Source of the DNA: Streptosporangium sp. NBC_01755 | GTDB taxonomy: Bacteria; Actinomycetota; Actinomycetes; Streptosporangiales; Streptosporangiaceae | Reading direction: 5' to 3' | NCBI RefSeq assembly: GCF_035917995.1 | Contig: NZ_CP109131.1 | Location: forward strand, 3,968,001-4,032,000 | DNA: 64,000 nt | Position numbers and translations under genes: made by a program | Notes under the pieces: generated by a model | The model's database searches: none | The model's input: only the letters and a program-made list of their open reading frames with translations | Told to the model about the DNA's origin: nothing | Shown: one piece after another, positions 32,084-40,599 of the stretch | How positions within the stretch are numbered: position 1 is the first letter of the stretch | Layout of the letters: each line of letters opens with the position of its first letter

Positions 32084-34777
32084 GTGCCGGATACGAGCCC
32101 GCTGCGCAGGGAGGACCCGGAGTCACTGGGGGACTACCGGCTGCTCGGCCGCCTTGGCGAGGGGGCGCAGGGTGTGGTCTACGCGGGCCGGGGGCACGAC
32201 GGGGTGATGGTGGCGATCAAGCTGCTCCATCCCAGGCTGAGCGACACCGGCATGGACGGCGACAGGTTCCTTCGCGAGGTCTCCGCCGCACGCCGGGTGG
32301 CACCGTTCTGCACCGCTCAGGTGCTGGGCGCCCACATGGACGGTGACCGCCCCTACATCGTGAGCGAACTGGTGGAGGGGGTCTCCCTGCAGCGGGTGGT
32401 GCAGGCCGAGGGGCCCCGCGGCGGCAACGTGCTCCACCGGCTCGCGGTCGGCACCGTGACCGCGCTGGCCGCCATCCACCGGGCGGGCATCGTGCACCGC
32501 GATTTCAAGCCCAGCAACGTGCTGCTCGGTCCCGACGGACCCCGCGTGATCGACTTCGGTATCGCCAGGGCTCTCGACTCGGCGATGACCGTGACGAGCG
32601 GGGTGGTCGGCACCCCCGCCTACATGTCGCCGGAACAGGTCTCCGGGCATCGGGTCGAGCCCTCCTCCGACATGTTCAGCTGGGCGCTGACGATGGTGTT
32701 CGCCGCGACCGGGCGGCCCGCGTTCGGCCAGGACAGCGTGCCCGCGGTCATCTACCGGGTGATGAACGGGGAGCCCGACCTGTCCGAGCTCCCCGACGCG
32801 CTGCGGCCGATCGTCGCCTCATGCCTCAGCAAGCAGGCCGAGGAACGGCTCAGCGCCTCCGAGGTGCTGTTCGCGCTTCTGGACACCCAGTCCGATGAGG
32901 CTCCCACTCCCGCTTCCGCTCCCACCCCTGCTTCTGCGCCCGCTTCCGCTCCCACCCCTGCTTCTGCGCCCGCTTCCACTCCCGCTTCCACCCCTGCTTC
33001 CGCTTCCGCGCCCGCTTCCACCCCTGCTTCCGCTTCCGCGCCCGCTTCCACCCCTGCTTCCGCTTCCGCGCCCGCTTCCGCTTCCGCGCCCGCTTCCGCG
33101 CCCGCTTCCACTCCCGCGCCCGCTTCCACTCCCGCTTCCACTCCCGTGCCTTCGCCCGCCGCCCCGTCCACGCCGCCCGCTCCTGAGACGTTGTGGGTGC
33201 GGCCGTCGGGGACGGATCCGGAGGGCGGGGAGCCCGGTGCCGCCCCCGGCCGCGCCCCGGGCGGCAAGGCGGGCGCCTCCCCCGGCCGTCCCGACGGTGC
33301 CGCGCGGAGCGAGCCCGGTACCTCTCCCAGTGGCTCATCGGCCGGCCCTCCGCCCGCGGTCATTCCCTTCGCCTCACCCGCGGGGCCGATGCGCTACCCA
33401 GGCAACCTGACGCCCGTCGGCCGGCAGGCCACATCCCCGCAGGGGGCGTATCCCCCGCCGCCGCCGCGGCGCCCCGACCTCTTCGGAGACTCGCTACCCG
33501 TCGCGCCCGGCGAGCACAGGTCGCGGAGCAGGCGGGCCGCCCTCGTGACCGGGGTGCTCGTGGGAGCCCTGGCTCTGGCCAGCGCCGTGCTGGTGGCGGT
33601 GCCGAGCATGCGGATCGATCCCGCGGTGAGCTCCCCGGCTCCCGGTGACGGTACGCGGACGTCGCCGTCCCCAACCCTCTCCACGCGGTCCCCTGCAGCC
33701 GCCTCGCAGGCTCCCACGCAGGCCCCGACACCTGTCACCCAGGATCTGACCCCGGCCCCCACGGTGAGCCTCACGACAGGGCCGGCCTCCGAGCCGTCCG
33801 AGCCGCCCGCCCTGCCGCCCACCGCGGTGCTCTTCGACGGCCAGGACGGCAAGACGCTCAAGGGGCACAGCAAGGCCGTACAGTCCCTCGCCAAGATCGA
33901 GATAAAGGGCAGGCCCACGGTGGTCTCGGGCAGCCAGGACGGTTCGCTCGGGATCTGGGACCCCGCCAAGCACAAGAGGCTCCACCGGCTCCGCGGCCAC
34001 CGGGGCGAGGTCTACGCGGTCGCCACCGTCACCTTCGGCGGCAAGCCGTACGCGGTGACCGGCGGCTACGACCACTCCGTCCGCCTGTGGAACCTGAAGA
34101 CCCGCAAAGGCAGGGTTCTGGGCCACCACCCCATCGCGGTCTTCTCCGCCGCGGCGGGCGTCGTGAACGGTTCACCGCTCGCCGTCACCGGGGACGGCGA
34201 CGGCACGCTCTACTTCTGGAACCTGAAGAGCCGCAGACTGCTCAAAGTCATCTCCGCGCACCGCGACGACGTCAACTGGCTCGCCTTCGGCAAGATCGGA
34301 AAGCGCTCCGTCGTCGTGTCCGCCAGCGCCGACAGGACGCTGAAGATCTGGGACCTCGTCACCAGGAAGCGATATGGCAAGGTCTACAGGGGGCACAGCG
34401 GGCGGGTCTTCTCGGTGGCCTTCGGCAAGCTGGGCGACCGCACCGTGATCGCCTCGGGCGGCAAGGACAAGAGGATCAGGATCTGGGACCCGAAGACCTC
34501 CAAGACCATCGGCAAGCCGTTCAAGGGCCAGGGCGGCAACATCTACTCCCTGGCGTTCGGCACGGTGGACGGGCGCACCGTGCTGGTGTCGGGCAGCACG
34601 GACGGGACCGTCCGGCTCTGGGACCCGGCCAAGGGCAGGCCTCTCGGCAAGGCGATCAAGGCACACAAGGGTGGGGTCTACTCGGTCACCGTCATCACCG
34701 TCGGCGACCGTATGGTGGTCGTCTCGGCCGGCAAGGACCGCGCCGTCAAGCTCTGGAAGCTGACCTCCAGCCGGTAG
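32084..34777 (+). CDS. Serine/threonine protein kinase with C-terminal WD40 propeller
   Basis: An 897-aa receptor kinase. The kinase domain covers about 15-275: glycine loop GEGAQGVVY, Lys46 in VAIK, catalytic Asp140 in HRDFKPSN (Phe replaces the usual Leu), DFG at 157-159 and GTPAYMSPEQ. A long Pro/Ala/Ser/Thr linker made of near-identical short repeats follows, then one transmembrane helix (AALVTGVLVGALALASAVLVAV) and about seven WD40 repeats (GHSKAVQSL; RIWDPKTSK; VRLWDPAKG). The WD40 part is outside the membrane. GTG 32084 is set by AGGGGAGG. It lies beside secreted paralog 3, which suggests a shared envelope or signalling context. Confidence 0.9.
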   Translation: MPDTSPLRREDPESLGDYRLLGRLGEGAQGVVYAGRGHDGVMVAIKLLHPRLSDTGMDGDRFLREVSAARRVAPFCTAQVLGAHMDGDRPYIVSELVEGVSLQRVVQAEGPRGGNVLHRLAVGTVTALAAIHRAGIVHRDFKPSNVLLGPDGPRVIDFGIARALDSAMTVTSGVVGTPAYMSPEQVSGHRVEPSSDMFSWALTMVFAATGRPAFGQDSVPAVIYRVMNGEPDLSELPDALRPIVASCLSKQAEERLSASEVLFALLDTQSDEAPTPASAPTPASAPASAPTPASAPASTPASTPASASAPASTPASASAPASTPASASAPASASAPASAPASTPAPASTPASTPVPSPAAPSTPPAPETLWVRPSGTDPEGGEPGAAPGRAPGGKAGASPGRPDGAARSEPGTSPSGSSAGPPPAVIPFASPAGPMRYPGNLTPVGRQATSPQGAYPPPPPRRPDLFGDSLPVAPGEHRSRSRRAALVTGVLVGALALASAVLVAVPSMRIDPAVSSPAPGDGTRTSPSPTLSTRSPAAASQAPTQAPTPVTQDLTPAPTVSLTTGPASEPSEPPALPPTAVLFDGQDGKTLKGHSKAVQSLAKIEIKGRPTVVSGSQDGSLGIWDPAKHKRLHRLRGHRGEVYAVATVTFGGKPYAVTGGYDHSVRLWNLKTRKGRVLGHHPIAVFSAAAGVVNGSPLAVTGDGDGTLYFWNLKSRRLLKVISAHRDDVNWLAFGKIGKRSVVVSASADRTLKIWDLVTRKRYGKVYRGHSGRVFSVAFGKLGDRTVIASGGKDKRIRIWDPKTSKTIGKPFKGQGGNIYSLAFGTVDGRTVLVSGSTDGTVRLWDPAKGRPLGKAIKAHKGGVYSVTVITVGDRMVVVSAGKDRAVKLWKLTSSR
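32898..33165. repeat. Low-complexity Pro/Ala/Ser/Thr linker repeats in kinase gene
   Basis: Short units such as CCCGCTTCC and GCTTCCGCGCCC are repeated many times, encoding TPAS/APAS runs between the kinase domain and the membrane helix. The repeats stay in frame, so length can vary without loss of the reading frame. Confidence 0.8.
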
Positions 34778-34797
34778 CCCGTCCCGCGACCTCGCCG

Positions 34798-35517
34798 TCA
34801 GACCAGCTCGGTGATGGCGTGGTGGGCGACCACGCGGGCCCGGCGCACCGCGCGGTCGAGCTCACGCAGGGCCTCGCCGCGTACGGCGAGCTGACCCGAG
34901 GTGAGCCCCCGGTCGTCGGCGATGCGGAGCACCGCGGAGAGGCGGGCGGCCAGGGCGGCGACCCGATGGGCGCGGGCGGGGTAGCCGGGGGCCAGGCCGT
35001 CATCGGTGATCTTCGGCTGCCGGCGGCCCTGGGCCGGGCCCTCCACGCCGAGCAGGGCGTCGGTGGCCACGCGCATCGCGCGGGTCAGCTCGTGCTCCGC
35101 GTCGGCGAGAGAGGGCAGGTCGGGTGCCGCGGTGCGGGCCTCCAGCACGCTCCAGCGAACCCCGGCGTACGATGACCCGCGGCGGTCCTTTACCGGGACC
35201 AGGCCGAGGCATCTGTCACCGAGCACGGCCGTCGCCGCCTGTCCGGCCTCGATGGCCGCGGAGTTGAAGGGGGGCGGTCCGGTGAGTCCGAGCGGGTCGC
35301 CCGGGACGGGGAGGGCCAGTCGCAGCGACTTCATGCCCTCGATCCGCAGGTCGGCGAGGAACTCGCGGAGGGGAAGGTCGCCGCTTTCCGCGGCGACGAG
35401 TTGGGGGCCTGCCTGTCGTTCCACGCGGTCGGCGGCCTCGTCGAGGCCGACCTGTCCGGCGAGCCAGGCGTTGCCCCAGCAGACCAGGGTGGCCGAGATC
35501 GGTGAATCAGGGTGCAC
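34798..35517 (-). CDS. Conserved actinobacterial protein of unknown function
   Basis: A 239-aa protein from GTG 35517 (a longer frame adds 17 atypical residues). It has the N-terminal SATLVCWGNAWLAGQVGLDEAADRV, a central beta-rich part (MKSLRLALPVPGDPLGLTGPPPFNSAAIEAGQAATAV, GLVPVKDRRG) and a helical C-terminus. Similar proteins occur widely in actinomycetes, generally without functional data. TTGCAG and TATCGT just upstream suggest a promoter giving a nearly leaderless message. It diverges from the ABC ATPase gene. Confidence 0.75.
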   Translation of the reverse strand: MHPDSPISATLVCWGNAWLAGQVGLDEAADRVERQAGPQLVAAESGDLPLREFLADLRIEGMKSLRLALPVPGDPLGLTGPPPFNSAAIEAGQAATAVLGDRCLGLVPVKDRRGSSYAGVRWSVLEARTAAPDLPSLADAEHELTRAMRVATDALLGVEGPAQGRRQPKITDDGLAPGYPARAHRVAALAARLSAVLRIADDRGLTSGQLAVRGEALRELDRAVRRARVVAHHAITELV

Positions 35518-35583
35518 CGATCCACGATATGCGCTTGCCCTGCAATAGGTTTTGTTCCAGCGATTCACAAGGAGGCGTAAGGG

Positions 35584-36378
35584 ATGGGCGGTCAGGTGCT
35601 TCGGCTACAGGACGTCACCGTCCGCAGGGACGGGGCGGCCCTGCTGCGGGAGATCGACTGGACCGTTCACGAGGACGAGCGGTGGGTCGTCATCGGTCCC
35701 AACGGTGCGGGGAAGACGACGCTGCTGCAGGTGGTCGGGGCGATGCTGTTCCCCACCGAGGGCATCGTCGAGATCCTGGGCGAGCGGCTCGGCCAGAGTG
35801 ACGTCTTCGAACTGCGGCCCCGCATCGGGCTCGCGAGCGCCTCACTGGCGGAGAAGGTGCCGCCGGAGGAGAAGGTCATCGACCTGGTGCTCACGGCCTC
35901 GTACGCCATCCTCGGCCGCTGGACGGAGGAGTACGACTCCCACGACGTCACGCGCGCCGTCGAGCTGATCGACCAGTTCGGATGTGCCCACCTGATCCGG
36001 CGCCGGTTCAACACGTTGTCCGAGGGAGAGCGTAAGCGGGTGCAGATCGCCCGCGCGCTCATGCCGAACCCGGAGCTGCTGCTGCTGGACGAGCCCGCCG
36101 CCGGCCTGGACCTGGGCGGGCGCGAAGACCTGGTCCGCCGCCTGGCGACGTTCGCGCACGATCCGAAGGCGCCGACCATGGTGCTGGTCACCCACCATGT
36201 GGAGGAGGTGCCCAGCGGGTTCACCCACGCGCTGCTGCTCCGGCATGGCTCCGTGGTGGCTCAGGGGCCGATCGAGCAGGTGATGACGGCGGAGAACCTG
36301 TCGCACACCTTCAGTGTCCCGCTCACCCTGGACCAGGGGCGGGACGGCCGGTGGTACGCGCGGGCGCACCAGCTCTGA
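35584..36378 (+). CDS. ABC transporter ATP-binding protein
   Basis: A 264-aa ATPase. Walker A is GPNGAGKTT, the signature is LSEGERKRVQIARAL, Walker B with D-loop is LLLLDEPAAGLD, and the switch His is in VTHHVEE. The protein stands alone: no permease or binding protein lies next to it. Its Q-loop region and IDQFGCAHLIRRRFNTLSEGERKR are like the stand-alone (ModF/YlmA-type) ABC ATPases of firmicutes and actinobacteria. AAGGAGG precedes the ATG. The partner is unknown. Confidence 0.9.
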   Translation: MGGQVLRLQDVTVRRDGAALLREIDWTVHEDERWVVIGPNGAGKTTLLQVVGAMLFPTEGIVEILGERLGQSDVFELRPRIGLASASLAEKVPPEEKVIDLVLTASYAILGRWTEEYDSHDVTRAVELIDQFGCAHLIRRRFNTLSEGERKRVQIARALMPNPELLLLDEPAAGLDLGGREDLVRRLATFAHDPKAPTMVLVTHHVEEVPSGFTHALLLRHGSVVAQGPIEQVMTAENLSHTFSVPLTLDQGRDGRWYARAHQL

Positions 36379-36508
36379 GGCGGTTCCGGCCATCTGAAAC
36401 CCGGTAAAGGACACCCCTGCCGTGAGATAGTCGTCGACCTCCTCTTACCATCCGGTGAGTGCCGTGCACCTTGTCATGGGCGCGAGCCTTACCAGTGAGG
36501 GAGAGTTC

Positions 36509-37264
36509 ATGACGCCGTGGGAGGCAGCCGCGATCTTCGTGGCCGGTATCGGGGCCGGAGGTATCAACGCCGTCGTCGGCTCCGGATCTCTGATCACGTT
36601 TCCGACCATGGTCGCGCTGGGGATGCCTCCGGTCGTCGCCAACGTCTGCAACAGTGTCGGCCTGGTCCCGGGCTCGTTGACCGGCGCGCTCGGCTACCGG
36701 GCGGAGTTGAAGGGGCAGCGCCAGCGGCTGATCCGGCTCGGAATCCCGACCGTCATCAGCGCGGTGATCGGCGGGGTGCTCCTGCTCTACCTCCCCCCGG
36801 AGACGTTCGACATCGTCGTGCCGGTCCTGATCGGTGTGGCGTGCGTGCTGGTGATCGCCCAGCCGAGACTCAACAGGTGGTTGAGCGCCCGGCGGGAGCA
36901 CGCCCAGCCGCACGGTGGCCTCTGGCTCTGGGCCGGTGTCTTCGCCTGCGGCATCTACGGCGGTTACTTCGGTGCCGCGCAGGGTGTGCTGCTCATCGGG
37001 CTGCTCGGCAGCTTCCTCGACGACGGCCTGCAGCGGATCAACGCGGCCAAGAACGTGCTCTCGCTGCTGATCAACGCGTCCGCCGCGACGCTGTTCATCC
37101 TGATCGCGGAGATCGACTGGCTGGCGGTGCTGATGGTGGCGCTGGGCGCCGCGATCGGTGGTTTCCTGGGTGCGAAGGTCGGCAGGAGGCTGCCCGCCCC
37201 GGTGCTGCGCTGGTTCATCGTCTGCATCGGTGTGGTGGCGATAGTCAAACTGGTGTACGGGTGA
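36509..37264 (+). CDS. TSUP/TauE-SafE family membrane transporter
   Basis: 251 aa with about eight hydrophobic helices. The family hallmark is GIGAGGINAVVGSGSLITFPTMVALG near the N-terminus and its partner GIYGGYFGAAQGVLLIGLLG in the second half, reflecting the internal duplication. These proteins export sulfite, sulfonates or other organic anions. AGGGAGA sets ATG 36509. An upstream in-frame extension of 18 residues is not supported. Confidence 0.88.
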   Translation: MTPWEAAAIFVAGIGAGGINAVVGSGSLITFPTMVALGMPPVVANVCNSVGLVPGSLTGALGYRAELKGQRQRLIRLGIPTVISAVIGGVLLLYLPPETFDIVVPVLIGVACVLVIAQPRLNRWLSARREHAQPHGGLWLWAGVFACGIYGGYFGAAQGVLLIGLLGSFLDDGLQRINAAKNVLSLLINASAATLFILIAEIDWLAVLMVALGAAIGGFLGAKVGRRLPAPVLRWFIVCIGVVAIVKLVYG

Positions 37265-37293
37265 ACCTGCCCACTATTGGGTACTTATCAGGC

Positions 37294-37539
37294 ATGAAAG
37301 GTGACAAGGTCGAGGTTGTCATCGACGCAGGAGACAGTTCCCGTACCTACGAGGTCAGTGCCACCAGAGCGGGGCGCCGCGTTGAGGTGGCCAACGCGCG
37401 CGGCGGCGTCGTCGAGGTGAGCGAGGTCACCCGGAGCGGAACGGCCGTGCGCACCGCCCGGTTCATGTCCAGCCGGATCCTCGCCCTGGTCGAACACCCC
37501 GCCGACGGCAAGCCCGAACAGGCCCGAAGCAGGGAATAG
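37294..37539 (+). CDS. Small hypothetical protein (81 aa)
   Basis: A short beta-rich protein (KVEVVIDAGDSSRTYEVSATRAGRRVEVANARGGVVEVSEVTRSG, then FMSSRILALVEHPA). No Shine-Dalgarno is visible, but TACTTAT at 37281-37287 is a good -10 whose start point would be at or near the ATG, suggesting a leaderless message. Similar short proteins are found in related actinomycetes. No function is known to me. Confidence 0.6.
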   Translation: MKGDKVEVVIDAGDSSRTYEVSATRAGRRVEVANARGGVVEVSEVTRSGTAVRTARFMSSRILALVEHPADGKPEQARSRE

Positions 37540-37611
37540 GCCCGAAGTAGGCTCGAATAGGTCAAAACCGGTGGCGGGCCGGTTCTCATCGCGCCCGGGC
37601 CAGGTGGTTCG

Positions 37612-38523
37612 TCATGCCTGGGCGGGACGGACCTGGAGCACGCCGTCACGGCGGATCCGGGTCTCGAAGGACGGCTGGGGAGCCGTGGCCGGGCCGTGCA
37701 CGACGGCCCCGTCGGAGAGCCTGAAGGTGCTTCCGTGCCACGGGCAGACCACGCAGGCGGTGCCGTCCTCAGAGATCAGGCGCCCCTGGTGGAGTGGCCC
37801 GGCCAGGTGGGCGCACTGGTCGGCGAGGACCGTGACGGCGCCCCCGACACGGAGCACGAACAGGTCGATGTAGCCGAGCCGTCGCGTCACCGGACGCCCG
37901 TCGGGCAGGTCGCCGATCTCGCACAGGTCGTGCCAGCCCAGCGGGACCAGGTGGGCGACCGACTCGGCGTGGTTGGCCCCGGCCGCCTGCCGGTAGGCCA
38001 GGTGGCCGCCGAGGTAGCCGCCCAGGCTCGCGGCGCCCAGCCCGGCGAACGACAGCAGCCGTCCGGTCCGGTCGCGCCCGGTCATCCGGAACGCCAGCGA
38101 TCCGGCGTAGAGCCCGAGGGCGGTCAGGTTGGCGATCGCGTGCACGAATCCCACCCGCTGCTGCTCGCGATGGAGCGCGGACCAGTCGACGATGCCCGCG
38201 GCCACCGCGGGCGTCGCGGTGACGAGCCCGCCCGTGACCAGCAGTTGCGACGCGCGTGGATCCGAGCGGGTCACGTCGAGCACCGCGGTCGCCGCCCAGA
38301 GGCCCAGGCTGAGGTTGGCGAGCGGTGGATGGAGCGGTTTGCCGATCGGCACCCCGTGCAGCAGATCACGGAGCAGACCGGGGCCGATCCGCCGGCGCAC
38401 GGCCTTGGCGAGTATGCGGATCGGCCTGTCGGCCCTGGGCGATCGCTCGATCCGATCGGTGAACTCGACTCCGGGCACCAGGCGCCTGAAAGTTCGACGC
38501 CCTGTTTTGACGGTTTCCTTCAC
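37612..38523 (-). CDS. DUF2231 membrane protein fused to a Rieske ferredoxin domain
   Basis: A 303-aa protein. An N-terminal part with several membrane segments of the DUF2231 type (GKPLHPPLANLSLGLWAATAVLD; AVAAGIVDWSALHREQQRVGFVHAIANLTAL) is followed from about residue 200 by a Rieske [2Fe-2S] domain with CAHLAGPLHQG and CVVCPWHGSTF (Cys-x-His and Cys-x2-His). This fused form is common in actinobacteria. The redox role and partner are unknown. It is unlikely to be a partner of the ring hydroxylase. Confidence 0.9.
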   Translation of the reverse strand: MKETVKTGRRTFRRLVPGVEFTDRIERSPRADRPIRILAKAVRRRIGPGLLRDLLHGVPIGKPLHPPLANLSLGLWAATAVLDVTRSDPRASQLLVTGGLVTATPAVAAGIVDWSALHREQQRVGFVHAIANLTALGLYAGSLAFRMTGRDRTGRLLSFAGLGAASLGGYLGGHLAYRQAAGANHAESVAHLVPLGWHDLCEIGDLPDGRPVTRRLGYIDLFVLRVGGAVTVLADQCAHLAGPLHQGRLISEDGTACVVCPWHGSTFRLSDGAVVHGPATAPQPSFETRIRRDGVLQVRPAQA

Positions 38524-38567
38524 TATCGCCCCCTTCTCGACCCATAGGGACCTACCCGGGAACGGTG

Positions 38568-39173
38568 TTATGCACGCGCCAAATGTCCTCGACTGACGGA
38601 GAGGGCGATGATCTCGGTGGCATAGGCGCCCAGCGTCGCCGACCCCTCCTCGATGATTTTCACCTTCTCTAGCACCTGCTCGGCCGTCACCTTGTAGAGA
38701 GACCAGGTGCCGCCCTCGTTGTGGTGGTTGGCCATGATTGGCGCGATCCGGTCGAGGGCCTTGGCGAACCTGGCCTCCGGAGTCCTGCGCTCCTCGAACT
38801 CGTCCCAGAGCTCGCGCAACCGCACGGCCTGGTCATCGGGGAGCAGCCCGAAGATCCGGTCGGCGGCCTTGCGCTCGATGCCCAGCTGGGCCTCGACGGC
38901 GGAGGCGTCGTAGATGAAGGTGTCTCCAGCGTCGATCTCGACGATGTCGTGGACGAGCAGCATCGCGACGACCCTGTCGAGGTCGGTGCCCGGTGGCGCG
39001 TGTTCGGCCAAGACCATTGCCAGCATGCCCACGTACCAGGAGTGCTCGGCGTCGTTCTCCCGCCGCGACCCGTCCATGAGGGTGTTGCGGCGGACGATGC
39101 GTCTGAGCTTGTCGATCTCCATGGCGAAGGTGAGCTGAGCGTGTAGACGGTCCTGTGCTAAAGGGGTGGTCAC
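38568..39173 (-). CDS. HD domain hydrolase (YfbR/5'-nucleotidase type)
   Basis: A 201-aa protein. The HD metal-binding motif is complete: His44 in AEHSWYVGM, His75-Asp76 in LLVHDIVEIDAGD, and a distal Asp in FAKALDRIAPI. The length and N-terminal QLTFAMEIDKLRRIVRRN fit HDDC2/YfbR-like enzymes that dephosphorylate deoxynucleoside monophosphates. It is transcribed in the same direction as the broken small gene 50 bases upstream. Confidence 0.88.
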   Translation of the reverse strand: MTTPLAQDRLHAQLTFAMEIDKLRRIVRRNTLMDGSRRENDAEHSWYVGMLAMVLAEHAPPGTDLDRVVAMLLVHDIVEIDAGDTFIYDASAVEAQLGIERKAADRIFGLLPDDQAVRLRELWDEFEERRTPEARFAKALDRIAPIMANHHNEGGTWSLYKVTAEQVLEKVKIIEEGSATLGAYATEIIALSVSRGHLARA

Positions 39174-39223
39174 GCGCGTAAGCCTAATGCGCGTCGATCC
39201 CCCTTTTCCGAGCGATCATGGGA

Positions 39224-39482
39224 TCATGCACGACCGAGTGTGACAGGAACCCCGTTGAACACGGCGTTTCCCGAGGGTACGTCCACGATGGAATCGTCTG
39301 TCAGCGCGTTCACGTTGACTCCCGCGTGCTTGGCGGCCACCAGCTGCGAGGTGCCCGCCCTCCACCGGCGAGCCGGGCGTCTCGACCGCCTTGCGGAGCA
39401 TCCGGTCGAGGATCAGCTCGTCGAGCAGGTCCGGTGCGCTGTTCTCATCGGCACTCCTGAGTGCGGCAAGTGAACTCATCAT
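39224..39482 (-). pseudogene. Frameshifted small conserved-looking gene
   Basis: From ATG 39482/39479 the frame reads MMSSLAALRSADENSAPDLL and on to RKAVETPGSPVEGG, then becomes Arg-rich and atypical. In the next frame the expected continuation appears: GTSQLVAAKHAGVNVNALTD, then DSIVDVPSGNAVFNGVPVTLGRA and a stop at 39224. Deleting one G from the GGG run in GAGGGCGGGCACC would join the two halves into an 85-residue protein. The codon pattern is normal on both sides of the slip. Either the gene is inactivated by a +1 insertion, or it uses frameshifting, or the base is an error. The family is not recognised. Confidence 0.5.
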
Positions 39483-39584
39483 GGCTGCAGGCCGGGGTGG
39501 GGGGAAGCCCCCGAGGGTGAACTCGGGGGCGTTCGCACCGCACGGAGAGCAGGACGGTCCCTGGAACCCAGGTGGGCCGCCGTC

Positions 39585-39711
39585 CGGTGGTCGGGAGACT
39601 CACGCGGTCCGCGATCTGCTTCCCGTGGTCGGGTGGTTCACGTGGTTTGTTGCCCGTGGTCGGGTGGTTCACGCGGCTCGTTGCCCGTGGTCGGCGGGCT
39701 CGCGCGGCACG
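39585..39711. repeat. About 31-bp tandem repeat, three to four copies
   Basis: Copies begin at 39620, 39650 and 39681 (core CCCGTGGTCGGGTGGTTCAC), with a diverged copy from about 39585. The array overlaps the 3' end of the TraSA-like gene and fills most of the gene-free spacer 39483-39668. Confidence 0.85.
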
Positions 39712-40358
39712 GGGAGCGGGGCTGCGACGGAGCGGGTATCGGGCTCCTCCCGCGCGGTCCGACCCGCCCGCGGGCTCACCCAGTTCGCCCGCCCGTACAG
39801 CCGGTCGAGTCCCATCGGGGAGGCGAGGGCCTCGTCCCTGCGGACGATCTCGACGGTCAGCAGGTGAGCCCACCTGCGGTGCCGAAGGACCACGGCGTCG
39901 CGGGCGTAGCACGCCGACGCGATCTCGGCCGAGAACGCCTCGAAGTCCTCGGCGCAGATCCCGGCCCTGGCGAGGATCAGCGCCTTCTCCCCGGCGGCGG
40001 AAGGAGTGATCCACAGCACCGCCGGGAGCCGGCCCGAGCGGGTGTGTATCCCGGTCTCCGCGCACGCCCGCCGAATGCGATGCCGGGAGATCAGACACCA
40101 GGCGTGCGTGCTCACCCATCTCCGCCCGTAGTGGGAGGCGGCGGGGACGCTGGAGGTACAGGCCAGAACGGCGGAGGGCCACCAGTGGCCCTCCTTGAAG
40201 GAGAGGGCCACGGCGGTCAGGACGGTCGAGGCGGCGGCAAGCAGAACGATCTCCGTCCGCCAGCGCCACAGCCGGACGAGAAGGCCCGCCCTCCCGGACG
40301 GCCGGTCGTCGGGGCGACCGTAGCGGTTGTTGCGGAGGCTACGCCGTGACATCGCCAC
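39669..40358 (-). CDS. TraSA/FtsK N-terminal-domain-only protein
   Basis: A 229-aa protein. A basic N-terminus is followed by a membrane segment (TEIVLLAAASTVLTAVALSF), then RRWVSTHAWCLISRHRIRRACAETG and GRLPAVLWITPSAAGEKALILARAGICAEDFEAFSAEIASACYARDAVV, ending LLTVEIVRRDE. This resembles the region that precedes the ATPase in the FtsK-like TraSA transfer proteins of AICEs. The Walker-containing ATPase part is absent; the protein ends in a tail encoded by tandem repeats. It is probably a relic or a stand-alone accessory of a mobile element. Confidence 0.6.
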   Translation of the reverse strand: MAMSRRSLRNNRYGRPDDRPSGRAGLLVRLWRWRTEIVLLAAASTVLTAVALSFKEGHWWPSAVLACTSSVPAASHYGRRWVSTHAWCLISRHRIRRACAETGIHTRSGRLPAVLWITPSAAGEKALILARAGICAEDFEAFSAEIASACYARDAVVLRHRRWAHLLTVEIVRRDEALASPMGLDRLYGRANWVSPRAGRTAREEPDTRSVAAPLPVPREPADHGQRAA

Positions 40359-40599
40359 CCACCCCCTTGTCGGGGGTGGGTGCCAGGGCGAGGGCGGGAG
40401 CGGCGATCCGCTCGGCTTTGAGCAGGTCGAAGCGGGGCTCGCGGTAGTGCCTGGCCCCGAAACCGGTCCTGGTCACGATCCAGCCGAGCCGGTGGGCCCA
40501 CTCGTCCTGGTCCATGCAGAGCTCTCGGTCGCCTATGTAGATCAAATCGAGAATGAAGGTCTTGATTCCGCAGAGTCCCTTGGTACGGTGGAGGGACAT
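40339..40599 (-). CDS. Small hypothetical protein (86 aa) of mobile-element type
   Basis: AAGGGAG lies 6 bases before the ATG at 40599. The protein reads LHRTKGLCGIKTFILDLIYI, then MDQDEWAHRLGWIVTRTGFGARHYREPRFDLLKAERIA, and a Pro/Ala tail. The core with Trp, Arg and Tyr residues resembles short proteins next to transfer genes in actinomycete plasmids. It overlaps the start of the TraSA-like gene by 20 bases. Function unknown. Confidence 0.6.
   Translation of the reverse strand: MSLHRTKGLCGIKTFILDLIYIGDRELCMDQDEWAHRLGWIVTRTGFGARHYREPRFDLLKAERIAAPALALAPTPDKGVGGDVTA

Noticed and set aside
39445-40269. 274-codon minus-strand frame overlapping the TraSA-like gene
   Set aside because: Arg/Pro/Gly-rich shadow in another frame; the 229-aa frame has the transmembrane segment and the recognisable motif.
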